A stretch of DNA of 64,000 nt from Acidimicrobiia bacterium (lineage in GTDB: Bacteria > Actinomycetota > Acidimicrobiia > Spongiisociales > ZC4RG35): contig JACCTH010000021.1 in the NCBI GenBank assembly GCA_013812505.1, positions 34,569 to 98,568 on the forward strand, read 5' to 3'. Numbering within the stretch: the first letter of the stretch is position 1; every line of letters begins with the position of its first letter. The notes below the pieces were generated by a model. It did no database searches, was not told the DNA's origin, and worked only from the letters and a program-made list of their open reading frames with translations. Both the position numbers and the translations under genes were made by a program. This document shows positions 8,798 to 16,979 of the stretch, piece after piece.

Positions 8798-10249
8798 GTG
8801 AAAGTCGGCGAGGCGTGCGGGGTGTTCGGGGTATACGCCCCGGGTCAGAATGCAGCTCAGCTTTGCTACTTCGGCCTCTTCGCCCTGCAGCATCGCGGCC
8901 AGGAGTCGGCGGGGATCGCCACCTCCGATGGCCAAACCCTCACCGTTTACAAGGACCTCGGGCTTGTCGCGCAGGTGTTCTCGGATGCCTCGCTCCATGC
9001 TCTCGAGGGGCACGTCGGCATCGGTCATACCCGCTACTCGACGACCGGTTCCAACCGTTGGGAGAATTCCCAGCCCGCCAACCGCCAGGTTGGTCAGATC
9101 TCGATCGCCCTCGGGCACAACGGCAACCTGACGAACACGGCCGGTCTCAGTCAGCGGTATCCGGTGGAATCCGCCCACGGGACCTCCGACTCGGCGGTGA
9201 TGCTCGCCGCCATTGCCGAAGGCGTCGATGAGCACCGCAGCGATGACCGCGGCTTGGAAATAGCCCTGGCGTCGACATTGCCCAGCTTTGAAGGCGCGTT
9301 CTCCCTGGTCGTGATGGATCAGGGCCGCCTCTTCGGCGTCCGCGATCCGCATGGATTTCGGCCGCTGTGTCTTGGCCGTCTGCCAGAAACCGTCTCGGGC
9401 AAGTCCGGCTGGGTCCTTGCATCGGAGACGGCCGCGCTCGACATCATCGAGGCGTCGTTCGTGCGCGAGGTGTCTCCGGGAGAGATGGTGATCATTGACG
9501 CGACTGGCCTTCGGTCCCGCTTTCCGTTCCCTCTCACCGATCCCAAGTTGTGTGTGTTCGAGTTCGTCTACTTCGCTCGTCCGGATTCAATCCTCAACGG
9601 ACGCAACGTCCATGGGGCTCGCACCGAGATGGGACGGACCTTGGCTCGGGAGCATCCGGTCGAGGCCGATGTCGTCGTGCCGGTGCCCGAGTCAGGCATA
9701 CCGGCAGCGCAGGGATTTGCCTCGGTGTCGGCAATTCCCTACGCCGACGGTTTGGTGAAGAACCGCTACATCGGCCGCACCTTCATCGAGCCCAACCAAC
9801 TTCTCCGTGACCGCGGGGTGAAACTGAAACTCAACCCCATAGCGGCGACTCTGGCCGGAAAGCGCGTCGTCTTGATCGACGATTCGATTGTGCGGGGATC
9901 TACTACGAGACAACTCGTGGCCCTGGTCCGCGAGGCCGGTGCCCGCGAGGTTCACCTCCGGATCAGCTCGCCGCCCTACCGCTGGCCCTGCTACTACGGG
10001 ATGGATACCTCTGATCGGAGCACGCTAATTGCGGCCCGGCTCGACATCGACGAGGTCTGCCGGCACGTCGGCGCCGACTCCCTCGGATACCTGTCGCTCG
10101 AAGGGTTGCTGGCCGCCACCGGTTCTGACCCGCGCAGCTTCTGTCACGCCTGTCTGTCGGCCGAGTATCCAACGGACGTCGAAGGAGCCCAGGGGAAGTT
10201 CTGGTTGGAGGAGCCGATCATTCAACCCCTCAGCAGGCAGCCTGATTGA
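8798..10249 (+). CDS. purF: Amidophosphoribosyltransferase
   Basis: 483 residues. It catalyses the first committed purine step, making phosphoribosylamine from PRPP and glutamine. The Ntn-type glutaminase domain begins ACGVFGVYAPG with nucleophile Cys7, implying removal of the first six residues. LQHRGQESAGI, GIGHTRYSTTG and GHNGNL follow. The PRPP-binding loop VVLIDDSIVRGSTT lies in the C-terminal phosphoribosyltransferase domain. The start is GTG 8798. Its stop overlaps purM by TTGA, so purF and purM are co-translated. Confidence 0.97.
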   Translation: MKVGEACGVFGVYAPGQNAAQLCYFGLFALQHRGQESAGIATSDGQTLTVYKDLGLVAQVFSDASLHALEGHVGIGHTRYSTTGSNRWENSQPANRQVGQISIALGHNGNLTNTAGLSQRYPVESAHGTSDSAVMLAAIAEGVDEHRSDDRGLEIALASTLPSFEGAFSLVVMDQGRLFGVRDPHGFRPLCLGRLPETVSGKSGWVLASETAALDIIEASFVREVSPGEMVIIDATGLRSRFPFPLTDPKLCVFEFVYFARPDSILNGRNVHGARTEMGRTLAREHPVEADVVVPVPESGIPAAQGFASVSAIPYADGLVKNRYIGRTFIEPNQLLRDRGVKLKLNPIAATLAGKRVVLIDDSIVRGSTTRQLVALVREAGAREVHLRISSPPYRWPCYYGMDTSDRSTLIAARLDIDEVCRHVGADSLGYLSLEGLLAATGSDPRSFCHACLSAEYPTDVEGAQGKFWLEEPIIQPLSRQPD

Positions 10250-11214
10250 CCGACTATCGGCGAGCCGGAGTGGACCTCGCGGGCGCAGAACGTCATGTCA
10301 AGGCAATCGGCGCGGCCGTCACCTCTACCTGGGGGGCAGAAGTGGTCGGCGGCTTCGGGGGATTCGCGGCCGGAATCAGGATTCCGCCGGCATACCGTGA
10401 TCCGATCCTTATGCTGACCACCGACGGCGTTGGGACCAAGCTCGAATTAGCGCGCCAGGCAAATCGATGGGACGGCGTGGGATCCGACTTGGTGGCGATG
10501 GTGGTAGACGACCTCGCTGCCGTTGGGGCCCGACCCGTCGCGGTTGTCGATTACATGGCGGTGGGGCGACTCCATCCCGAGCGGGACACGGCCATCGTCG
10601 AGTCGATCGCCGCCGCTTGTCAAGAGGCGGAGGCGGCTCTGCTCGGAGGCGAAACCGCCGAACACCCGGGAGTTATGGAACCGGATCAGGTCGATCTTGC
10701 CGCCACTGCGCTGGGGGTCGTCGAGGACGGTGCTGCCCTCAGCGCTGACCGCGTCCGGATCGGGGACGTCATCGTCGGTTTGCGCTCCCCCAACTTGCGT
10801 TCGAACGGCTTTTCCCTCGTCCGTTCGATCGTCGCCGGTCGAAATCTCGACGACGACATTGACGGTCAATCTCTGGCCGACGCGTTGTTGAGCCCGTCGG
10901 TGATCTACTCGCCAGCCGTCCAGAATGTGCTGGCCAAATGTGAAATTCATGCCGCGGTCCACGTCACCGGGGGCGGGATCCCGGGCAACCTTCCCCGGAG
11001 CCTGCCGGCTGGCTCGAGCTACGAGCTTTCGCGATGGGAGGTTCCGCCCATCTTCGGGCTCTTGGCGCAATGGGGCGAGATCAGCGACGACGTGATGGCC
11101 GCCGCTTTCAACCTCGGGATCGGCTTTTGCCTGATTTGCCCGCCGAGTGAGGCCGACACCGTCGTCGACCTTGCCGGCCACGAGGCCCAGGTGATCGGCA
11201 AGGTCACCGGGTAG
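10246..11214 (+). CDS. purM: Phosphoribosylformylglycinamidine cyclo-ligase (AIR synthetase)
   Basis: 322 residues from a TTG that overlaps the purF stop (TTGA). It closes the imidazole ring to give AIR. Diagnostic blocks are YRRAGVDLAGAE, TTDGVGTKLELARQ, DLVAMVVDDLAAVGARP, VDYMAVGRL, GGETAEHPGVM, LRSNGFSLVR, HVTGGGIPGNLPR and FNLGIGF. PurM shares its fold with PurL. It completes the purine block; purD, purN and purH are not in the window. Confidence 0.96.
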   Translation: MTDYRRAGVDLAGAERHVKAIGAAVTSTWGAEVVGGFGGFAAGIRIPPAYRDPILMLTTDGVGTKLELARQANRWDGVGSDLVAMVVDDLAAVGARPVAVVDYMAVGRLHPERDTAIVESIAAACQEAEAALLGGETAEHPGVMEPDQVDLAATALGVVEDGAALSADRVRIGDVIVGLRSPNLRSNGFSLVRSIVAGRNLDDDIDGQSLADALLSPSVIYSPAVQNVLAKCEIHAAVHVTGGGIPGNLPRSLPAGSSYELSRWEVPPIFGLLAQWGEISDDVMAAAFNLGIGFCLICPPSEADTVVDLAGHEAQVIGKVTG

Positions 11215-11238
11215 CATCGGGCGACCAAAGGAGCCCCC

Positions 11239-12516
11239 CTGAGCGATCTCGTTTCCCGTCATCAATCACTCATCGCCCCGGTCCTCGGATTCGACACCGA
11301 AGTCGTCGCCGAACGGGCTGAGGGCATCTGGATTTACACCGCTGACGGTCGGCGCTACGCCGACTTTGCATGCGGCACCGCGGTCGTGAACCTCGGTCAC
11401 AATCATCCGGCGGTGGTGGCGGCGGCGCATCGTCAGATCGACCGCTTTCTGCACTCTGGCTGCATCTTCCGCTATGACACCATTGTCGAAGCGGCTTCGC
11501 GTCTCGCTCAGATCACTCCGCCGGCTATCGAAAAGTTTGGCTTTGCCAACTCGGGGGCCGAAGCCGTTGAGGCGGCGGTCAAGCTCACGAAGAAAGTGGT
11601 TGGCCGCCAGGGCTTGGTGGTTTTCCGCGGCGCCTTCCACGGCCGCACGATGGGATCGGTTACCTACACGACCTCCAACGCCAAATATCGCGATGGCTAC
11701 CACCCGGTCCTTGGCTCGGTTTTTGTCGCTCCTTTTCCTCACCCGTTCCGCTGGGGGATGAGCGAGGAGCAGGCGGTCGAGTACTGCCTCTGGGAACTAA
11801 ATCTGATGTTCAAGCACGAAGTCAGTCCTCAGAACATTGCCGCTTTTCTCATCGAGCCGGTGCAGGGTGAGGGCGGTTACTACCCGGCACCAGCCGCGTT
11901 TCTCGGCGAGCTGCGGCAGCTCGCCGACCAGTACGGAATCAAAGTCATCTATGACGAGGTCCAGTCCGGATTCGGCCGGACCGCCGAATGGTTCGCTTCC
12001 GACCACTACTCCGCCAAGCCCGACGTCATCGCCCTGGGCAAGGGAATTGCCAACGGCTTCCCGCTCTCGGCCTATGGCGCCTCAACCGAGATGGTCGACG
12101 CCTGGCCACGCGGGTCGCACGGCACCACTTTCGGCGGCAACCCGGTGGCGTGCGCGGCGGCGATCGCGGTCATGGACACGATGGGTGACTTGCTCCCGCA
12201 CGCCCGCGAGCTCTCGGCCCGAGCGTTCGAACGATGGGCCAAGATGGCCACCGAGCATCCCACCATCGGCGACGTGCGCGGGCTGGGCTTGATGATCGGA
12301 GTCGAGCTGGTCAGTGACCAGGAAACTCGCACTCCTGATCCGGAGGCGTTCAACCACCTGCAAAGGTTCTGTCTCGCCCACGACTTGATCATCATCGACT
12401 GTGGGCCCGACGGGAACGTGATTCGTTTCATCCCGTCGCTCGTCACAACTATTGAGGAGCTCGATTGGTCCCTTGACCTGATCGACGCCGGGCTCAGCGA
12501 TTACGAGAGTCTTTGA
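11239..12516 (+). CDS. Class III PLP aminotransferase (4-aminobutyrate/ornithine aminotransferase type), CTG start
   Basis: 425 residues from CTG 11239, which has AAAGGAG at 11227-11233, 5 nt upstream. The next in-frame start, GTG 11386, falls at residue 50 and would cut off EGIWIYTADGRRYADF, a normal part of class III aminotransferases. PLP features are NSGAEAVEAAVK, YDEVQSGFGRTAEWF with Asp239, and ALGKGIANGFPLSAYG with the Schiff-base Lys268. GSHGTTFGGNPVAC follows. The fold fits GABA, beta-alanine or similar omega-amine donors; the exact substrate is not resolvable. It lies 24 nt after purM. Confidence 0.88.
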   Translation: MSDLVSRHQSLIAPVLGFDTEVVAERAEGIWIYTADGRRYADFACGTAVVNLGHNHPAVVAAAHRQIDRFLHSGCIFRYDTIVEAASRLAQITPPAIEKFGFANSGAEAVEAAVKLTKKVVGRQGLVVFRGAFHGRTMGSVTYTTSNAKYRDGYHPVLGSVFVAPFPHPFRWGMSEEQAVEYCLWELNLMFKHEVSPQNIAAFLIEPVQGEGGYYPAPAAFLGELRQLADQYGIKVIYDEVQSGFGRTAEWFASDHYSAKPDVIALGKGIANGFPLSAYGASTEMVDAWPRGSHGTTFGGNPVACAAAIAVMDTMGDLLPHARELSARAFERWAKMATEHPTIGDVRGLGLMIGVELVSDQETRTPDPEAFNHLQRFCLAHDLIIIDCGPDGNVIRFIPSLVTTIEELDWSLDLIDAGLSDYESL

Positions 12517-12553
12517 GCCGGAACTGTCGCCAGCCGGTCAACGTCGAATCCGC

Positions 12554-13399
12554 ATGACAACTAAACATTCGCGATCGCTGTGGGCGCTCGCGATGATTTT
12601 TATGACCGCAGCTTGTGGCGGCGGAGGATCCGATGACCTCAACCAAACTCTCAACCTCAACGAGGACCCCGAGTCGACGCTGCTGGTGGTCGAGAGCTCC
12701 GGCGGTTTCGTTCCCGTCGAATTCATCGTCGGCCAGGGACCGACCCTGGTCCTGCAGCGCGATGGCACCGTTATCGGACAGGGTCCGCAGATCGAGATCT
12801 ACCCGGGACCGCTGCTCGCCAACTGGCAGGAGTCCCAACTCGACGACGAGACGATGCTCTTCGTGCTCGAGGAGCTCGACGCCATCGGCTTCGCCGAGAT
12901 CGATCGGGTCGAGAACAACGACATCGTCAACGTCGCCGACGCACCGACCACCACGGTCACCTTTTACAACCAGGAAGGCGCTCACGAGTTCTCGGTCTAT
13001 GCGCTCGGAATGGAGACCGAGGTGTCTGACGCCCGGGTGCCAATCCTCGCCAACCTGGTGCAAGAGCTTTATGACGCCACCTCGACCGGAAGCGGCCAGA
13101 GCTACGAGCCAGAAGCCATCCAGGTGGTGGCCACCGCGGGCGATGACCTCTTCGACGCCAACGATCCCACCGTCAATTTTGTCGACTGGCCGCTTCCCCA
13201 AGGTTTCGCCGACATGGCCGAGCTCGGGATCGAAGGCTGGCGTTGCGCCGCTTACGAAGGGGCCGAGGGCCAGGACCTCCTCGCCATCTTTGGCGAGGCG
13301 AACCAAAACACGTTCTTTACCGATGGCGACGTCAACTATCGGCTGTTGGTCCGCCCGCTCTTCTCGGGCGAGGAGCCCTGCGCTCCCGTCAATTCTTAA
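12554..13399 (+). CDS. Predicted lipoprotein of unknown function
   Basis: 281 residues with a lipoprotein signal peptide: basic start, hydrophobic LWALAMIFMTAA, then Cys21 in a lipobox followed by GGGGSDD. The rest is acidic and predicted extracytoplasmic, with a GTVIGQGPQIEIYPGPLL strand region and a conserved-looking FVDWPLPQGFADM segment. I do not recognise a catalytic motif. It points toward the GlsB/YeaQ gene and is separated from it by a palindromic repeat block that probably ends both transcripts. Confidence 0.75.
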   Translation: MTTKHSRSLWALAMIFMTAACGGGGSDDLNQTLNLNEDPESTLLVVESSGGFVPVEFIVGQGPTLVLQRDGTVIGQGPQIEIYPGPLLANWQESQLDDETMLFVLEELDAIGFAEIDRVENNDIVNVADAPTTTVTFYNQEGAHEFSVYALGMETEVSDARVPILANLVQELYDATSTGSGQSYEPEAIQVVATAGDDLFDANDPTVNFVDWPLPQGFADMAELGIEGWRCAAYEGAEGQDLLAIFGEANQNTFFTDGDVNYRLLVRPLFSGEEPCAPVNS

Positions 13400-13407
13400 G
13401 GCGATTT

Positions 13408-13491
13408 TGGTGGCTATACCACCACGCGAACCTAAGGTTTGCATGGTGGCTATACCACCACGCGAACCTAAGGTTCGTGTGGCGGTATAGC
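13408..13491. repeat. Tandem palindromic repeat and large hairpin between convergent genes
   Basis: Two 32-nt direct copies (13408-13439 and 13444-13475, period 36) each contain GGTGG-N5-CCACC, 5 nt, then AACCTAAGGTT. The second copy pairs with what follows: 13449-13468 and 13472-13491 form a 20-bp stem with two mismatches around a 3-nt loop (TAA). It lies between the stops of two convergent genes, so a bidirectional terminator role is plausible, although no T-run follows. The same module recurs inverted at 48081-48112. Confidence 0.85.
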
Positions 13492-13492
13492 T

Positions 13493-13747
13493 CTAGACGC
13501 GGCCTCTGACCTGTCGGTAGATGAGGAGAGCGACGATCGCGCCAATGATCGAGCCAATGAGGCCCGCCGCCGAGAACTCGTTGAACTCCCTGTCGGTGAA
13601 TACGACCGCTAGCAAACCTCCGACGAAGCTGCCGACGATCCCCAGAAGGATGGTCGGGAGGATGCCCATGGCATCCTTGCCCGGCACGAGCGCGCGGGCA
13701 AGAAACCCGGCGATCAGACCTACGACGATGAACGTGATGATTCCCAT
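13493..13747 (-). CDS. GlsB/YeaQ/YmgE family stress-response membrane protein
   Basis: 84 residues, almost entirely three membrane helices: IITFIVVGLIAGFLARAL, then a loop PGKDAMG and two Gly-rich helices GILPTILLGIVGSFVGGLL and AAGLIGSIIGAIVALLIY. This is the 'transglycosylase-associated' small membrane protein family; despite the old name no enzymatic activity is established, and members are often stress induced. GAGGAGG sits just before the ATG at 13747. It stands alone, leftward. Confidence 0.9.
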   Translation of the reverse strand: MGIITFIVVGLIAGFLARALVPGKDAMGILPTILLGIVGSFVGGLLAVVFTDREFNEFSAAGLIGSIIGAIVALLIYRQVRGRV

Positions 13748-13777
13748 AATCCTCCTCGACGGAACCCGTGGACCGAA

Positions 13778-14872
13778 TCAAGATAGCGAATCGGCTCCTT
13801 CGATGACGTATGACTCGTCGTTCCAATAGATCTCGTCGTACTTCTCCATGACTTCCCGGGTGGCGTCGAGATACGTACCTGCTGCCATCGCCTCCGCCAA
13901 ACGCTTCTCATCGATCTGCGCCACGTAGGTCGCGGCGTTCCACGCCGCTAGCACTGATGAAGTGCCGATGTTCTCGGCTTCAGCCGACGGCATGGTGTGG
14001 AGCGAGAAGCGAAAAATCGATTCCTCGTCAGAGAGCTCGGAAAACCGGAGATCCTCACCGGCCAATTGCCGGCGGGCCTCGGCGAGCACATCCCAGCGGC
14101 GATGAGGAAACGGGTTTTCGTCCGGCCAGACCGCCCGGATGATCTCGAGGCCGGGGTCATCTCCAGCGGCCTGGACTCCGATCAAACGGCCACCCGGTGC
14201 GAGGGCACGAGCTATCGGAGCGATAACGAGGCCGACCTTGCGCTCGAGATCGGTCGCGGCGCGGTAAGCCTGAGAGGCGATCGCCAGATCGAACTCGATC
14301 GCCTTGCCCGGATCCGGTAGCAACGGTTCGAGCAGGAACTCGTGGTCAGCGCGAAAGAGAACGACGGCTGCGGGGTGGACATAGACGGGATTACCGGTTC
14401 GGGCATTGGTCCGGACCTCCCAGTCGTCGGCGAGGTCCGTGTAGAGCCCTTCGATCTGCTCGGCGAATTCGGCGCTGGTGTCCCCCGCCAGGGCAACCTG
14501 CCGCCACCTTCCTTCCGACCCGACCCGAAGACGGGTGGCATCGGGAAAACGCAGATTGGTAACCACGACGACCAACTCGGGATGCTCGAGAAATCGGTCC
14601 GGCAGACGCGCCAGCCCCTGGCGGACGTCTTCGATCGAGATCTCCTTCGCCACCACGAGCCAGGGGATATAGATGAAGCGGCGATGCAAGCGTCGCATCA
14701 CGTTGGTCAGCAAAGCCCCGTCCCCCATTCCGGCATCGAAGATGCGCAGACCCGGCTGACCGATCTGGAGCGACTCCCCTACGGAGGCGACCCGATCCGC
14801 GACGACAGTCTTCTCGTCTGTGGCGTTGACAAACATGTTGTAGGCGGCCCTGGTGTCGAAGAAGCGAGCCAT
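13778..14872 (-). CDS. SAM-dependent methyltransferase-like protein of unknown substrate
   Basis: 364 residues. Near residue 45 the motif RIFDAGMGDGALL looks like a class I methyltransferase SAM-binding loop (DxGxGxG type). APIARALAPGGRLIGVQAAGDDPG resembles the post-IV region of such enzymes. Between them lies a long insertion (about 75-200) not typical of small-molecule methyltransferases. The C-terminal 100 residues are helical and charged. It starts by ATG in a TGATG overlap with the membrane-protein gene upstream, so the two are translated together. I cannot assign a substrate. Confidence 0.6.
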   Translation of the reverse strand: MARFFDTRAAYNMFVNATDEKTVVADRVASVGESLQIGQPGLRIFDAGMGDGALLTNVMRRLHRRFIYIPWLVVAKEISIEDVRQGLARLPDRFLEHPELVVVVTNLRFPDATRLRVGSEGRWRQVALAGDTSAEFAEQIEGLYTDLADDWEVRTNARTGNPVYVHPAAVVLFRADHEFLLEPLLPDPGKAIEFDLAIASQAYRAATDLERKVGLVIAPIARALAPGGRLIGVQAAGDDPGLEIIRAVWPDENPFPHRRWDVLAEARRQLAGEDLRFSELSDEESIFRFSLHTMPSAEAENIGTSSVLAAWNAATYVAQIDEKRLAEAMAAGTYLDATREVMEKYDEIYWNDESYVIEGADSLS

Positions 14873-16521
14873 CAGACGAGGGGAATTACGGTAAAACCGT
14901 CGGCGTTGACGGTCACCAAAACGGCGCGGCCGTCGGTGGCGTTGATCGCCGCCACGATCTCGGGAGCAACCTCAGGGCTCACGATCCCCACTCCGTCGGC
15001 ACGGCGCAAGAACCTCATGCCCTCGATCATCGAAGGCAGAGGGCCCGGGTCGCTGGCGGCCACAGTCACGACTCTGTTGGAGGGATCACCCGATCGCGGC
15101 GCCGCCACCGAGGCGACCACATCCGGGGTCTTGGGGAGTTGCCGTCTCAGGTTGACAATGTGCCAGCAAACCGCGCCTGCCACCACGGTGATCGGAACCG
15201 CCCCCGACAGGGGCTCGGCCAGTTCCTCACCGCCCCCCGCCAGAACCGACCGCAGGAGCGTGAACAGCACAAAGATCAGGGCAACGGCGCCGGTGAACGC
15301 CGAACTGAAGAAGAGAACTAGCAAAGCCGCCCGGCGCGACGGGGATTGCGGCTCTCCGAGGCGGAGGGCCCGACCCCAATAGCGAACGGTCGTAGCTCCG
15401 GAAATGCCGAGGGCTACCAATGTCCCCAGCAAGGCGTTGCTGTAGTCGGACAGCACCTGCCCGGTCTCGAAGGTTCTCTGCAAGAGCAACGTGAGTAGAA
15501 AGGAGAAGCTGCCGGCAAGAATGGCGAGCGAGTAGGTGCCGAACACGTACTCGACGGCCCGAACTGTCTCGGTCCGTTCGGTGCCAAGAACAGCTCGATG
15601 ATGCCAGTAGACGATCGCCCCGACGATGGCAGTAGACGTTGCGGCTGGTAACGAGCGGAACTGACTGGCAGTTTCGCGGGCGCCAATGCCGACCACCCAC
15701 TCCAGCACCCGGTAGACGACAACCCCGAATGCGTGGAGCGTCGTGAACCAGGCGACCACGGCCACGACCGCGGCATAGCCATTGCGAAATGAAGTCCTGC
15801 TGCCGGCAAATCCTCGAATCCAGAAGTGGGTGAAATACACCACCCCGACCAGGAGCACCGAGAACCCCCAACGGAGGCCCTCGGAGAAATCACTCTCGCC
15901 GATCAGGATCGGTTGTTGTCCGATTGCCGTCTGGAAACTGATGGTGAGCAGGATTCCGACCCCAGACGCAGCCAATCCCAGGCCGGTGACCGAGCCCCAG
16001 AACTGTCGAATCTCGTCGAGCTCGAGGTCCGCGCCCCGCCACCGGACCATCAGCAACCACAACGCGGCGAAACAGATCAGATCCGCCAGCCACGACGGCT
16101 CGTACTGGTCAACCCCCAGCAACGAGGCGATCAGTCTGACCGCGCCGTAGGCAACCACCGACATCGCGACTGCGCCTGTCAGCGCGATATAGAGATTGCG
16201 GCCGGTGCTGGAACCAGTTCGCCGCTTTTCGAGCGCGATCCACACCGCGCCCCAGACCAAACCTGAAACAATGAGAGTTGACAGAGTCAACGCGATTTCG
16301 TTGACGTCGTCGAAGATCGCCGTGCCCCCTCGAGGAAGAATCGACTCCACGATCGAGGAGAAGGCCGAGGTGGCGACGATCGAGGCGACCACCAGGATCA
16401 GATAGGTGACGACCAACGCTGGGGAGTTAGTGCCCGGTTCGGTACGCCGCCGGGCAATCGCCACCATGGGAAGCGCGATCACCGCGGCGAGAACCGCGAG
16501 AAGGACTAGCACCAGCGACAT
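14872..16521 (-). CDS. Polytopic membrane protein with about 12 helices (DUF5671-like)
   Basis: 549 residues with repeated hydrophobic segments through about residue 460, then a hydrophilic tail. Segments such as LYIALTGAVAMSVVAYGAVRLI and YVFGTYSLAILAGSFSFLL occur in a quasi-repeated pattern, as in proteins carrying DUF5671 units; that assignment is tentative. The last 60 residues (RFLRRADGVGIVSPEVAPE onward) look like a small soluble domain. It is linked to both neighbours by 1-nt TGATG overlaps, so it forms a translational unit with the methyltransferase-like gene and the small anchored protein. Confidence 0.65.
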   Translation of the reverse strand: MSLVLVLLAVLAAVIALPMVAIARRRTEPGTNSPALVVTYLILVVASIVATSAFSSIVESILPRGGTAIFDDVNEIALTLSTLIVSGLVWGAVWIALEKRRTGSSTGRNLYIALTGAVAMSVVAYGAVRLIASLLGVDQYEPSWLADLICFAALWLLMVRWRGADLELDEIRQFWGSVTGLGLAASGVGILLTISFQTAIGQQPILIGESDFSEGLRWGFSVLLVGVVYFTHFWIRGFAGSRTSFRNGYAAVVAVVAWFTTLHAFGVVVYRVLEWVVGIGARETASQFRSLPAATSTAIVGAIVYWHHRAVLGTERTETVRAVEYVFGTYSLAILAGSFSFLLTLLLQRTFETGQVLSDYSNALLGTLVALGISGATTVRYWGRALRLGEPQSPSRRAALLVLFFSSAFTGAVALIFVLFTLLRSVLAGGGEELAEPLSGAVPITVVAGAVCWHIVNLRRQLPKTPDVVASVAAPRSGDPSNRVVTVAASDPGPLPSMIEGMRFLRRADGVGIVSPEVAPEIVAAINATDGRAVLVTVNADGFTVIPLV

Positions 16522-16979
16522 CAGTTGAACCCGCAGAAGTAGGGATAGGACAGCCGATCGATTCTCAACGCCCCGCCCTCGTCGATCAGCGTGAACTCGA
16601 GCGTGGTTTCATACGTGGAGGGGTCGATCGGATCGACATCCATCACCGTCGCCTCAAGTCGGACGAGGGTCTCGTCATCGAACTCGGTGACGTCGTCGAC
16701 CACGACCCGACTCATCGCAGGCTGATCAATTGCCAGATCCGACGCGCTGCAGTCAGCCTGCGCACCGGAGGAAAGCAGCTGATGCGCGCTCTCAAATTGC
16801 TCCTCGTCAATCGCCACCAGGAAAGACTGAACGACGCCTTCGGGACTGTCGGGGTCCAATTGTTGGATCGGCCGGAGGCTGTTCACGATCGCCGCCGCCA
16901 CCACCGCGACAACCAGGATGCCGCCAACGATCAGCCCAAGACGCCTGCCGCCGGCGTTGGGAGAAGAGGTCTGGCTCAG
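16521..16979 (-). CDS. Small membrane-anchored protein with extracytoplasmic NTF2-like/DUF4878-like domain
   Basis: 152 residues if started at CTG 16979, which overlaps the epimerase stop as CTGA. A short basic N terminus (NAGGRRLG) is followed by a helix LIVGGILVVAVVAAAIV. The outer domain starts PDSPEGVVQSFLVAIDEEQFESAHQLL, the pattern of small NTF2-like domains that follow an anchor helix. No conventional start exists before the helix in this frame, and the longer open frame runs through the epimerase gene in antiframe. Because the epimerase may be a late arrival, the native start could have been lost; the start is the weak point. Confidence 0.6.
   Translation of the reverse strand: MSQTSSPNAGGRRLGLIVGGILVVAVVAAAIVNSLRPIQQLDPDSPEGVVQSFLVAIDEEQFESAHQLLSSGAQADCSASDLAIDQPAMSRVVVDDVTEFDDETLVRLEATVMDVDPIDPSTYETTLEFTLIDEGGALRIDRLSYPYFCGFN

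Noticed and set aside
13408..13491. Possible short CRISPR array
   Set aside because: Only two direct units with a 4-nt separation, no spacers and no cas genes.
13389..13826. Leftward 145-codon frame whose end encodes repeated RFAWWYSH peptides
   Set aside because: The peptide repeats come from the palindromic DNA repeats, and the frame is out of phase with the clear GlsB/YeaQ gene.
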